Below are positions 54,543 through 63,706 of a DNA stretch of 64,000 nt, one piece after another (positions within the stretch are counted from its first letter, which is position 1; every line of letters starts with the position of its first letter). The position numbers were made by a program, and so were the translations under genes. The notes beneath the pieces were generated by a model that saw nothing but the letters and a program-made list of their open reading frames with translations, was not told the DNA's origin and did not search any database. This DNA comes from Algorimicrobium echini (GTDB lineage: Bacteria > Bacteroidota > Bacteroidia > Flavobacteriales > Flavobacteriaceae), in assembly GCF_900115185.1 (NCBI RefSeq), contig NZ_FOVN01000001.1, positions 1,178,001-1,242,000 of the forward strand, written 5' to 3'.

Positions 54543-55367
54543 TTATACTGCAACCTTTCCTTTAATATGTGGATGCGGATTATAATCTTCAAGTGTGAAA
54601 TCTTCAAATTTGAAATCGAAAATATTAGTTACTTCAGGATTAATTTTCATTTTAGGTAAAGGTCTGATGTCACGAGACAGTTGCAATTCCAATTGTTCTA
54701 TATGGTTGTTGTAAATATGAGCATCACCAAAGGTGTGGATAAATTCGCCTGCTTCATAACCACAAACTTGAGCCACCATCATGGTAAACAAGGCATAGGA
54801 GCCTATATTAAAAGGCACGCCCAAAAAAATGTCAGCGCTTCGCTGATATAGTTGACAGGACAATTTACCATCGGCTACATAAAATTGAAAAAAGGCATGG
54901 CAAGGTGGAAGTGCTGCTTTTCCGTTGGCAACATTATCACTAAAAGATTTTGATGTATCTGGTAAAACAGATGGATTCCAAGCAGAAACCAACATGCGAC
55001 GACTATTAGGGTTGTTTTTTAAAGTTTCAACAATATCTTTAATCTGGTCAATATCATCGTTATTCCAATTTCGCCATTGGTGGCCATAAACAGGTCCTAA
55101 ATCGCCATTTTCGTCTGCCCATTCGTTCCAGATACGCACACCATTTTCTGTTAGGTATTTAATGTTAGTATCACCTTTTAAAAACCATAAAAGTTCATAA
55201 ACTATGGATTTTAAGTGTAGTTTTTTTGTGGTAACCAATGGGAAGCCTTCACTTAAATCAAATCGCATTTGGTAACCAAATACACTTTTTGTTCCAGTTC
55301 CTGTGCGGTCGCCTTTTTCGTTGCCATTTTCCAATACGTGCTTAACAAGGTCGTGATATTGTTTCAT
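54543..55367 (-). CDS. thyA: Thymidylate synthase
   Basis: About 274 residues from the ATG at 55367 ([12 protein letters not shown]); an ATG 12 bases earlier is possible. It makes dTMP from dUMP with methylene-tetrahydrofolate. It has [19 protein letters not shown], the catalytic Cys in [32 protein letters not shown], and the ending [11 protein letters not shown]. It heads a thymidylate/folate group with the DHFR fusion downstream, the usual thyA-folA pairing. Confidence 0.97.
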   Translation of the reverse strand: MKQYHDLVKHVLENGNEKGDRTGTGTKSVFGYQMRFDLSEGFPLVTTKKLHLKSIVYELLWFLKGDTNIKYLTENGVRIWNEWADENGDLGPVYGHQWRNWNNDDIDQIKDIVETLKNNPNSRRMLVSAWNPSVLPDTSKSFSDNVANGKAALPPCHAFFQFYVADGKLSCQLYQRSADIFLGVPFNIGSYALFTMMVAQVCGYEAGEFIHTFGDAHIYNNHIEQLELQLSRDIRPLPKMKINPEVTNIFDFKFEDFTLEDYNPHPHIKGKVAV

Positions 55368-55557
55368 AATATTTCCCACAAACGTGAGAATCTCTTTTTA
55401 ATTAAACAAAAATTTCATTTATACCTGGGAAATAGAACCCAAAATTGATAAGCTAAAATAAAGAAAAGGGTTAAATCAAATAGAGGGAACCTTTAAAATG
55501 ATATGAAAAGTTATTAACTAGCTAAAGTTAAATTGCTAAAGGGGTTTTTGCTTTGTG

Positions 55558-55577
55558 ATTCCTGCCTTCGCAGGAAT
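55558..55577 (-). repeat. Small palindromic repeat, GAAG tetraloop copy
   Basis: On the minus strand, perfect 8-bp arms ATTCCTGC and GCAGGAAT enclose GAAG. It is almost the same as 9715-9734. It lies 5 bp after the transporter gene stop, in the same orientation relative to the gene as the other copy. Confidence 0.6.
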
Positions 55578-55582
55578 TGGGG

Positions 55583-57303
55583 TTATCCAATTATCATTCC
55601 AGCAATGGTTGCAGAAATTAAAGAGGCAATGGTTCCACCAATTAAGGCTTTCATTCCAAATTCGGAGAGTGTTTTTCTCTGACTTGGTGCTAGTGAACCT
55701 ATACCACCAATTTGAATTCCAATAGATGCAAAATTTGCAAAACCACAGAGCATATAGGTTGCCATGATTATGGATTTATTATAATTAAGGTGAACTTCGT
55801 TAGCGACGTTTTTTAAATCGGCTAATTGAATATAACCTACAAATTCACTAGCCGCTAATTTAATTCCTAACAATTGTCCCATCATCATTATATCTTCGGT
55901 AGCCACACCAATCAACCACATGAGAGGTGCAAATATAGTTCCTAAAATGGCTTCTAAAGAAAGTGCAGGATAAGGGTGTTTTCAGCCATCCAAGTGTTTA
56001 CGGTTGAAAATTCGCCAATCCATCCTAGAATACCATTGAGCATTGCAATAAAAGCTACAAAAACTAAAAGCATGGCACCAACGTTAACGGCAAGGCGTAA
56101 ACCCTCTGTAGTTCCATTGGCAATAGCGTCTAAAATATTTGATCCAATTTTTTCAGAAGATACGGAGACATCTGTATTAATCTCTTCGGTTTGAGGATAA
56201 AGTATTTTTGAAATAACAATGGCTCCAGGTGCTGCCATTACAGAAGCTGCTAGTAAGTGTTTAGCATACACTAAACGCAAGGCTGGATCATCACCACCTA
56301 AAAAACCGATATAAGCAGCAAGTACTGCGCCAGCTACAGTTGCCATACCGCCAATCATGACTAGAAGCATCTCTGACTTGGTCATTTTGTCTAAATAGGC
56401 TTTAATAAGAAGAGGTGCTTCGGTTTGCCCTAAAAATATATTTCCTGCAACACTTAAACTTTCGGCGCCTGAAATTTTTAGGAGTTTAGTGAGCAGCATA
56501 GCCATAAGTTTTACTGCTCGTTGAATAATGCCTAAATAGAATAGAACGGATGTTAATGCAGAAAAGAATATAATAGTTGGTAATACTTGAAAGGCGAAAA
56601 TAAAACCGAATGTGTCCATGTCTACTACCAGTCCTTCAAATAGGAATTTACTTCCTGCTCGTGTAAAATCTAAAATACTAATAAATAAGCCGCCAATACC
56701 TTCAAATGCACTTTGTATAAACGGCACTTTTAAAACACCAATGGCAATAATTAACTGAAAAGCTAAACCAATACCTACGGTTTTCCAGTTTACAGCACGC
56801 CTATTGCTGCTAAATAAGAATGCAATAAATATTAAAGAAACCATTCCTAAAACACCACGCCAAAGGCTTGTAAAAGAGAAACCTTCACTTGGTTTTATAG
56901 CATTCTCATCTATTATTTGCCCTACTAATCCAGCTTCTTCTACTGTTTTTGCAGCTGTAAAGTTATACACTTTATCTTTTTCAGTAAACACAAGTGTAGA
57001 ATCGGTTAGTTCGGTAATTTTATAACGTTTTAAGGTGTCAATTGGTTTGGTGTAGAAAAAAACTAATAGGTTATTCTGGTGCATATAATCTCCAGAAGCA
57101 CTAATGGTATCGTTATCTTTAAACGAAAAACGAAACTCACCATTTTTTAGTTCTAGAATATCAGTGTAAGGATCGGCAGAAAAAGCGGTTTCACCAACTA
57201 TATTTTCAGCAGATTCAAATTGCCATTTTTTCGAAATATCTTGAGCCGTTAAAGTACAAATAGAAAAAAGAATAGCTGTTAATGCTAAAAATAGCTTTTT
57301 CAT
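55583..57303 (-). pseudogene. CNT-type Na+/nucleoside transporter with N-terminal lipocalin-like domain, broken by a one-base frameshift
   Basis: The first frame (55954-57303) encodes 449 residues: signal peptide, a lipocalin-like beta domain (about 22-118), then membrane helices of a concentrative nucleoside transporter (GQTEAPLLIKAYL). It breaks off with an aberrant TLILHFL end. The downstream frame (55583-55970) continues the family sequence PYPALSLEAILGTIFAPLMW, then AASEFVGYIQL. Restoring one C in the CCC run (fwd G-run 55974-55976) joins both frames into one normal protein. This could be a true inactivation or a sequencing error. Family motifs are otherwise intact. Confidence 0.85.
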
Positions 57304-57319
57304 AAGTTGATTAATTATG

Positions 57320-57934
57320 TTATCGTTTAGATATTTCGTCTCGTATTTTGGCTGCTTTTTCGTAGTCTTCGTTGGCTACGGCTTCATCAAGCATATTGTG
57401 AAGTTCTTCAAGAGATTTTGAGTTGTAACTCTCTTTAACCGTTCCTGTTTCCAGCTCCTCGGCAATAAGATCGTCCACTAAAATACTATCGGATTCAGAT
57501 TCATTCTCATCTTCAGGATTGATTTTTAGGTAAATACCAGCTTTATCTAAAATATTCTTATAAGTAAAAATTGGCGCTTGGAATCTTAATGCTAAAGCTA
57601 TAGCGTCGCTGGTTCTAGCGTCAATAATCTCTTCAACGTTATCCCGTTCACAAATGATACTAGAATAAAAAACACCGTCAACCAGTTTATGAATAATTAC
57701 TTGCTTAATAACAATGTCAAAGCGGTCCGCAAAATTTTTAAATAAATCGTGTGTAAGTGGTCTTGGTGGCCTAATTTCTTTTTCCAAAGCAATAGCAATG
57801 GATTGTGCCTCAAAAGCACCAATTACTATGGGTAACTTTCTATCACCATCTACCTCATTTAATATTAATGCGTAGGCGCCATTTTGTGTCTGGCTATATG
57901 AAATTCCTTTTATCTTTAGTCGTACTAAACTCAT
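57320..57934 (-). CDS. Bifunctional nuclease family protein (DUF151) with UVR motif
   Basis: A 204-residue protein. Residues 1-130 are the DUF151 domain (LKIKGISYSQTQNGAYALIL, LPIVIGAFEAQSIAIALE, and IDARTSDAIALALRFQAPI). Residues 170-204 are a UvrB/UvrC motif (LEELHNMLDEAVANEDYEKA). DUF151 proteins related to plant bifunctional nucleases have been reported to act on RNA and DNA; in Bacteroidota the role is not defined. It is 17 bp upstream of the transporter gene and may share its transcript. Confidence 0.9.
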   Translation of the reverse strand: MSLVRLKIKGISYSQTQNGAYALILNEVDGDRKLPIVIGAFEAQSIAIALEKEIRPPRPLTHDLFKNFADRFDIVIKQVIIHKLVDGVFYSSIICERDNVEEIIDARTSDAIALALRFQAPIFTYKNILDKAGIYLKINPEDENESESDSILVDDLIAEELETGTVKESYNSKSLEELHNMLDEAVANEDYEKAAKIRDEISKR

Positions 57935-58054
57935 AGTAAATTAAAAAACAAAGAACTGTTTAAATTAGGACTTTACCAAACTGTATGATACAGATTTAGT
58001 ATTTTATACTAACTTAAACAGCCCTTTAATAAAAACAATTTAAAAAAAATATTT

Positions 58055-59014
58055 TTACTGTTGTGCTTTAAATTCTTTTAATTTTTCAATTAATTTAGGA
58101 ACCACTTCAAAGGCATCACCTACAATTCCGTAATCAGCTGCTTTGAAGAATGGTGCTTCAGGATCCGTATTTATAACAACTTTTACTTTAGATGCGTTAA
58201 TACCTGCCAAATGTTGAATAGCACCTGAAATTCCAATAGCAATATATAAATTTGAGGCAACTGGTTTTCCTGTTTGTCCTACGTGTTCACCATGAGGTCT
58301 CCAGCCTAAATCACTTACAGGTTTAGAGCAAGCGGTAGCGGCACCTAAAACATCGGCTAATTCTTCTATCATTCCCCAATTTTCTGGTCCTTTAAGGCCA
58401 CGGCCTCCAGAAACTACTATTTCTGCGTCTGCAATAGTTACTTGGCCAGTAACTTTATCTACAGAATCTACATGAACGCCTAATTCTGGAATGCTTGGTG
58501 AAAAATCTTCAGTCGTTGCACTAGCTGTCTGTTCTTTTACGCCAAATGCATTTTTAGAAACACCTACTAATTTTACATTGGTATCTATTGTCGTTATATT
58601 AAATGCTTTGTTTGTAAAAGCGGTACGTTTTACGGTAAATGGTGACACACTTGATGGCGCTTCTACCACATTAGATGCAAAACCGGCTTCTAAATTAATG
58701 GCTAGTAAGGGTGCTAAATATTTGCTATCTGCACTAGAGCTAACAATTACGACTTTAGAATCTTCTTTTTTAGCAGCTTGAGAAATAGCACTGGCATATC
58801 CATTTGCATTAAAGTTCTCTAATTCACTACTGCTTATTTTTAATACTTTATCGACACCGTGATTTCCAAGAATACTGGTGTCATCAGCGTTAAAGGTAAT
58901 GGCCGTAACGGTAGTACCCATTTGGTCCGCAACAGCTTTTGCATATGAGGCAACTTCTAAAGCGGTTTTTTTAAATTTTCCTTGTTCGGATTCTGTATAT
59001 ACTAAAACTGACAT
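58055..59014 (-). CDS. etfA: Electron transfer flavoprotein subunit alpha
   Basis: A 319-residue protein. The N-terminal domain (about 1-190) has the ETF fold, and the C-terminal FAD domain has SGGRGLKGPENWG, SKPVSDLGWRPHGEHVGQTG, and IAIGISGAIQHLAGI. With EtfB it passes electrons from acyl-CoA dehydrogenases to the quinone pool during fatty-acid and amino-acid oxidation. It is 78 bp downstream of etfB on the same strand. Confidence 0.96.
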   Translation of the reverse strand: MSVLVYTESEQGKFKKTALEVASYAKAVADQMGTTVTAITFNADDTSILGNHGVDKVLKISSSELENFNANGYASAISQAAKKEDSKVVIVSSSADSKYLAPLLAINLEAGFASNVVEAPSSVSPFTVKRTAFTNKAFNITTIDTNVKLVGVSKNAFGVKEQTASATTEDFSPSIPELGVHVDSVDKVTGQVTIADAEIVVSGGRGLKGPENWGMIEELADVLGAATACSKPVSDLGWRPHGEHVGQTGKPVASNLYIAIGISGAIQHLAGINASKVKVVINTDPEAPFFKAADYGIVGDAFEVVPKLIEKLKEFKAQQ

Positions 59015-59092
59015 AATTTTATTTATATTTAAATTCCAAAAAGCAAATTCCTGAAAATAAAACGTCGGAATTTGAAATTTGTAAATTGATTA

Positions 59093-59839
59093 TTATATGA
59101 CTTTAGCTTCGTTATGAAGTAAGTTTACTAATTCACCCACATTATCGGCATCTATTAGTTTTACAGAGCCTTTTGGAGCTGGTTTTTCAAATTTAACCGA
59201 TGCTGTTTCAGTGCTTGCATCAACAGGCTCCTTAACTTCTAAAGGTTTTTTTCTAGCCATCATAATACCTCGCATATTTGGTATTCGTAAATCGCTTTCT
59301 TCAACCAAACCTTTCTGTCCGCCAATTACTAATGGTAAACTTGTCGTAACTGTTTCTTTTCCGCCATCAATTTCACGCATGGCTTTTGCATTATTACCAT
59401 CAACTTCCAAGCTAATACAGTTGGTTACAAAGTTAGCACCAATTAAGCCAGCTAACATGCCTGGAACCATTCCGCCGTTGTAATCAATAGATTCACGACC
59501 AGCAATTACTAAATCGTAACCACCTTCTTTTACCACGTTTGCTAATTGTTTAGCAACTTGAAAACCGTCTTTAGCTTCTGTGTTTACACGAATGGCATTA
59601 TCTGCTCCAATGGCTAAAGCCTTTCGTAAGGTTGGTTCTGTTTCTGGTCCACCAACATTAACAACAGTAACATTTGCGCCTTGTTTTTCTTTAAACCACA
59701 TGGCACGCGTTAAACCAAATTCATCATTTGGATTAATAACATATTGTACACCATTGGTGTCAAATTTGGTGTCGCCATCTGTAAAATTAATTTTCGAAGT
59801 CGTATCAGGTACATGACTAATACATACTAATATTTTCAT
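59093..59839 (-). CDS. etfB: Electron transfer flavoprotein subunit beta
   Basis: A 248-residue protein with the EtfB pattern: ILVCISHVPDTTSKINF, NPNDEFGLTRAMWFKE, the AMP-site region VIAGRESIDYNGGMVPGM, and the docking loop IPNMRGIMMARKKPLEV. It is the first gene of the etfBA operon and diverges from pdhB. A 22-bp palindrome at 59907-59928 lies near its likely -33 position. Confidence 0.96.
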   Translation of the reverse strand: MKILVCISHVPDTTSKINFTDGDTKFDTNGVQYVINPNDEFGLTRAMWFKEKQGANVTVVNVGGPETEPTLRKALAIGADNAIRVNTEAKDGFQVAKQLANVVKEGGYDLVIAGRESIDYNGGMVPGMLAGLIGANFVTNCISLEVDGNNAKAMREIDGGKETVTTSLPLVIGGQKGLVEESDLRIPNMRGIMMARKKPLEVKEPVDASTETASVKFEKPAPKGSVKLIDADNVGELVNLLHNEAKVI

Positions 59840-59880
59840 ATCTATATATTTATATTAAAAAGTATACTTTTTTCAGGTTA

Positions 59881-59888
59881 CGAAGTTA
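59881..59888 (-). promoter_or_regulatory. Possible -7 box of etfBA
   Basis: The minus strand reads TAACTTCG, one base from TAnnTTTG, about 42 bp before the etfB ATG. The -33 region would then overlap the palindrome at 59907-59928. Confidence 0.3.
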
Positions 59889-59906
59889 ATTATTTTATTT
59901 TGAATT

Positions 59907-59928
59907 TTTACTATGCACGCATAGTAAA
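59907..59928. promoter_or_regulatory. Operator-like 22-bp palindrome between etfB and pdhB
   Basis: Perfect 10-bp arms TTTACTATGC (59907-59916) and GCATAGTAAA (59919-59928) flank AC. It lies in the divergent etfB/pdhB gap, upstream of both. The length and symmetry suit a MarR- or TetR-type dimer site; the regulator is not in the window. Confidence 0.55.
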
Positions 59929-59943
59929 TTTTTAAATAGAAGT

Positions 59944-59977
59944 TTTGAGTATAGTTTTTTATTTATTGTTATTTTTG
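59944..59977 (+). promoter_or_regulatory. Promoter of pdhB
   Basis: TTTG (59944-59947), a 22-bp spacer and TATTTTTG (59970-59977) fit the Bacteroidota promoter. The ATG is 24 bp downstream. The palindrome at 59907-59928 ends 16 bp before the -33 element. Confidence 0.55.
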
Positions 59978-60000
59978 TCTTTCGTAATTAAGATAAGTAA

Positions 60001-60984
60001 ATGAAGACAATACAATTTAGAGAAGCGATTTGTGAAGCCATGAGCGAAGAGATGCGTCGTGATGAAAGTGTTTATTTAATGGGTGAAGAAGTTGCCGAAT
60101 ATAATGGAGCCTATAAAGCATCAAAAGGTATGCTGGATGAGTTTGGCCCAAAACGCGTTATTGATACACCAATAGCTGAACTTGGTTTTGCAGGAATAGC
60201 CATTGGGTCTACCATGACAGGAAATAGACCAATAGTGGAATATATGACGTTTAACTTCTCTTTAGTAGGTATTGATCAGATTATAAATAATGCAGCTAAA
60301 ATTAGGCAAATGTCTGGAGGTCAATTTCCATGTCCAATTGTTTTTCGTGGGCCAACGGCTTCTGCAGGCCAATTAGCCGCGACACATTCACAAGCTTTTG
60401 AAAGTTGGTTTGCCAATACACCAGGTTTAAAGGTTGTTGTTCCTTCCAATCCCTATGATGCAAAAGGTTTGTTAAAAGCTGCCATTCGTGATAACGATCC
60501 GGTTATTTTTATGGAAAGCGAACAAATGTATGGTGATAAAGGCGAAGTGCCTGAAGGAGAATACACCATTCCATTAGGCGTAGCAGATATTAAGCGCGAA
60601 GGTACCGATGTTACCATCGTTTCTTTCGGTAAGATTATTAAAGAAGCTTACAAAGCGGCTGAAGAATTAGCAAAAGATGGTATTTCTTGTGAAATTATTG
60701 ATTTACGAACCGTTAGACCAATGGATCGCGAAGCTATTTTAAAATCGGTTAAAAAAACGAATCGTTTAGTTGTTTTAGAAGAAGCTTGGCCATTTGGCAA
60801 TGTTGCTACAGATATAACGTATTTAGTTCAATCGGAAGCCTTTGATTATCTAGATGCTCCTGTTGTAAAAATAAACACAGCAGATACACCTGCGCCTTAT
60901 TCCCCTGTGCTTTTAGAGGAATGGTTACCAAATAGCACGGATGTAATAAAAGCTGTGAAAAAGGTAATGTATAAAAATGTATAA
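60001..60984 (+). CDS. pdhB: Pyruvate dehydrogenase complex E1 component subunit beta
   Basis: A 327-residue E1 beta subunit. It has IQFREAICEAMSEEMRRD, EEVAEYNGAYKASKGM, the PIVFRGPTASAG loop, VVPSNPYDAKGLLKAAI and ISCEIIDLRTVRPMD. With E1 alpha it binds thiamine diphosphate and decarboxylates pyruvate. The E1 alpha and E2 genes are not in the window, so the complex genes are split, as is usual in flavobacteria. It is followed by a terminator-like hairpin. Confidence 0.95.
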   Translation: MKTIQFREAICEAMSEEMRRDESVYLMGEEVAEYNGAYKASKGMLDEFGPKRVIDTPIAELGFAGIAIGSTMTGNRPIVEYMTFNFSLVGIDQIINNAAKIRQMSGGQFPCPIVFRGPTASAGQLAATHSQAFESWFANTPGLKVVVPSNPYDAKGLLKAAIRDNDPVIFMESEQMYGDKGEVPEGEYTIPLGVADIKREGTDVTIVSFGKIIKEAYKAAEELAKDGISCEIIDLRTVRPMDREAILKSVKKTNRLVVLEEAWPFGNVATDITYLVQSEAFDYLDAPVVKINTADTPAPYSPVLLEEWLPNSTDVIKAVKKVMYKNV

Positions 60985-61009
60985 ATAAAAACGTATATTT
61001 TGCGTTTAT

Positions 61010-61046
61010 AAAACTTCATTGGCTAGATTGTTGATGAAGTTTTTTT
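61010..61046 (+). terminator. Terminator-like hairpin directly before the DUF5686 gene
   Basis: Arms AAAACTTCAT (61010-61019) and ATGAAGTTTT (61034-61043) form a 10-bp stem with a 14-base loop, then T to 61046. It lies 25 bp after pdhB but only 6 bp before the ATG at 61053, so it also covers the ribosome-binding region of the next gene. Confidence 0.65.
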
Positions 61047-61052
61047 ATAACT

Positions 61053-63554
61053 ATGAAATTTAATCTACTACTTTTTTTATTTACCATAGCTTCTTTAGTT
61101 GGTTACTCCCAGACAAAGGTAAGCGGTTACGTCTATGATGAGAATCAAGAACCCGTGGCTTATGCTAACATTATTTTTAAAGGTTCTTTTGAAGGAACAA
61201 TAACCGATGAAAATGGTCGATTTTATTTAGAGTCCAACAAAACATGGCCAACATTAATCGTTTCATTCGTAGGTTATAAAACCATAGAATTATCACTTGA
61301 TAAAAAAGTGAATTATGATTTAAACTTCACCATAGAGGAAGAAGCTGCCGCCTTGAACGAAGTGTTTATTGTTACTGGTAAACAATCTAAAAAAGCAGAG
61401 GAAAACCCAGCTATAGCTATTCTGCAAAAAATCTGGGAGCGCAAACGGCAAAATGGTTTAAACCAATTTAAACAGTATGAATACGACCGGTATGAGAAAG
61501 TAGAATTCGATTTAAATACCATTGATAGTTCTTTAATAAAAAGTAATCTATTTAAAGGGATGGAATTTATTTTCGAACAAGTAGATACTTCTAAAGTTAC
61601 CGGTAAAACATACTTGCCAATTTTTTTAAATGAAGAAGTAGCCAAAGTGTATGGTGATAATATAATTAATAAAGAAAAAATAGAATTAAAGGGAAACAAA
61701 AATTCTGGCTTTAGCAATAACCAAAGTATTATTGCATTTATTAAAGACTTGTATTCCGAATATGATGTGTACGATAATTACCTGAAATTTTTCGATAAAA
61801 GTTTTGTAAGTCCAATTTCTAGAACGGGTGTAAACACTTATAATTATGTGCTAACAGATAGCTCATTTAGAGATAATAAATGGTGTTATAATATTACCTA
61901 TTATCCAAGACGTAAAAACGAATTGACTTTTAAAGGTAATTTTTGGGTGAATGATACCACCTTTGCTATCAAGGAAATTAATATGCAGGCATCCAAAAGT
62001 GCTAATATAAATTGGGTAAAAGAAATTTACATAGAACAAGAGTTTGAGGTGCTTAATGACTCTGTATTCCTTATAAAACGGGATTACTTTATGTCTGATT
62101 TCACCTTTAATAAAAAAGAAGAATCTCGAGGTGTTTACGGAAAGCGAACCACACTTTATGATAATTATGAATTTAATAAGCCCAAAGCTGAAAAATTTTA
62201 TAAAGAAGAAGTTTTCGATTATAATTTAGATGCTTACAATCGTGAAGAGGATTTTTGGGACAAAAACCGAATGGAAGCTTTAAATAATGATGAAAAAGGT
62301 GTGTACCAAATGTTAGACACACTAAAAACCGTTAAAAAGTTTAAGCGGTTATATAATGTAGGAAGTGTTTTGGCTTCAGGTTATATTGAGTTTGATGATC
62401 TAAACCTAGACTATGGTCCAATATTTTCAACAGTTGGCTATAATGATGTAGAAGGTGTTCGGTTGCGCGCAGGAGCAAGAACCTATTTTGGCCCTAATGA
62501 TTTATGGCGCCTGCAAGGGTTTTTAGCTTATGGCTTTAAAGATGATAAGGTAAAATACGGCTTTTCAGCCAAATACTTATTAAACAAACGAAACCGACTA
62601 ATTGTTTCCGCTGGACATCGGCGTGATATTGAACAAATAGGTGCTAGCTTAACAACGTCAACAGATGTTTTAGGGCGAAGTTTAGCTTCTAATGCCGTGT
62701 TTACAACAGCACCAAATGATAAACTTTCTAATATTAATTTAACAGCTTTAGCTATAGAAGTTGAACCCATTAAGAATGTATTGTTTCGAGTAGGTGGTGA
62801 TTACAGAACCTTATCTTCGGCGTCACCAACGTTTAGTTTGGATTATGTAGATCCCGAATCGGATACGGGTATTTCGTCTGAAATTCAACAATTTGAAAGT
62901 ACCTTTGCCGTGTCGTATTTTCCAGGAAGAAAAATGGTAGGGTATGGTGTGGAACGTCGGAATGGGAATGACACGTATGCGTCAATTTTTGCGCAGTACA
63001 CGTTGGGTGATAAAAATATTTTTAATAGTGATTTTAATTATACTAAATTACAGTTTTCTTACATTCAACCCTGGCAATTAGGTGGTTTAGGGCGCTTGTA
63101 TTCAACCCTTGAAGTTGGCAAAACTTTTGGAACAGTACCATTAGGTTTATTAAGTGTGGTACCAGGAAACCAATCATATTTTTCTATTTATAAATCATTT
63201 TCCCAATTAAATTTTTATGAGTTTGTTACAGATACCTATGCTTCTTTGCATTTAGAGCATAACTTTAACGGACGCTTATTTTCTAGAATTCCCTTATTGC
63301 GAAAATTAAATTGGCGAGAAATAGTTGGTGTTCGTGGTGTTTGGGGTGATTTGTCTGAAGAAAACATAGCCTTAAGCGCACCTTCCAATATTCCATTGCA
63401 AGCACCTAATGATGAAATTTACTACGAATACAGTCTAGGTATTGGAAATATTTTTAAAGTGTTTAGAATCGATTTTAACTTCCGTGGAAATTATAGAGAT
63501 GCACCTGATGCCAGAAATTTTGGAATTACAGGAAGTTTCGGCTTTAATTTTTAA
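61053..63554 (+). CDS. DUF5686 and carboxypeptidase-regulatory-like domain protein
   Basis: An 833-residue protein. It has a signal peptide (MKFNLLLFLFTIASLVGYSQ), a carboxypeptidase-regulatory-like beta-sandwich (about 22-105, VSGYVYDENQEPVAYANIIF), then the DUF5686 region that forms a large outer-membrane beta-barrel with many aromatic strands, ending FGITGSFGFNF. This two-part build resembles TonB-dependent receptors without a plug domain. DUF5686 is common in Bacteroidota; function unknown. It probably resides in the outer membrane. Confidence 0.9.
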   Translation: MKFNLLLFLFTIASLVGYSQTKVSGYVYDENQEPVAYANIIFKGSFEGTITDENGRFYLESNKTWPTLIVSFVGYKTIELSLDKKVNYDLNFTIEEEAAALNEVFIVTGKQSKKAEENPAIAILQKIWERKRQNGLNQFKQYEYDRYEKVEFDLNTIDSSLIKSNLFKGMEFIFEQVDTSKVTGKTYLPIFLNEEVAKVYGDNIINKEKIELKGNKNSGFSNNQSIIAFIKDLYSEYDVYDNYLKFFDKSFVSPISRTGVNTYNYVLTDSSFRDNKWCYNITYYPRRKNELTFKGNFWVNDTTFAIKEINMQASKSANINWVKEIYIEQEFEVLNDSVFLIKRDYFMSDFTFNKKEESRGVYGKRTTLYDNYEFNKPKAEKFYKEEVFDYNLDAYNREEDFWDKNRMEALNNDEKGVYQMLDTLKTVKKFKRLYNVGSVLASGYIEFDDLNLDYGPIFSTVGYNDVEGVRLRAGARTYFGPNDLWRLQGFLAYGFKDDKVKYGFSAKYLLNKRNRLIVSAGHRRDIEQIGASLTTSTDVLGRSLASNAVFTTAPNDKLSNINLTALAIEVEPIKNVLFRVGGDYRTLSSASPTFSLDYVDPESDTGISSEIQQFESTFAVSYFPGRKMVGYGVERRNGNDTYASIFAQYTLGDKNIFNSDFNYTKLQFSYIQPWQLGGLGRLYSTLEVGKTFGTVPLGLLSVVPGNQSYFSIYKSFSQLNFYEFVTDTYASLHLEHNFNGRLFSRIPLLRKLNWREIVGVRGVWGDLSEENIALSAPSNIPLQAPNDEIYYEYSLGIGNIFKVFRIDFNFRGNYRDAPDARNFGITGSFGFNF

Positions 63555-63582
63555 AATGTGTTATAAACTCTAATTTATTTAG

Positions 63583-63613
63583 TTGCCCAAACCCAAAGAC
63601 TTGTGTATCTTTG
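63583..63613 (+). promoter_or_regulatory. Promoter of the inorganic pyrophosphatase gene
   Basis: TTG (63583-63585), a 20-bp spacer and TATCTTTG (63606-63613) fit the Bacteroidota consensus. The ATG is at 63707, giving a leader of about 85 nt. Confidence 0.6.
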
Positions 63614-63706
63614 CAGCCCATAAAAATTGAGGCTTCAATAAAGTGAACGCCTTCTGTTTCTTTTAAAAATAACAAATTCAAACCTAGAAGGTTAAATTAA
63701 TATAGA

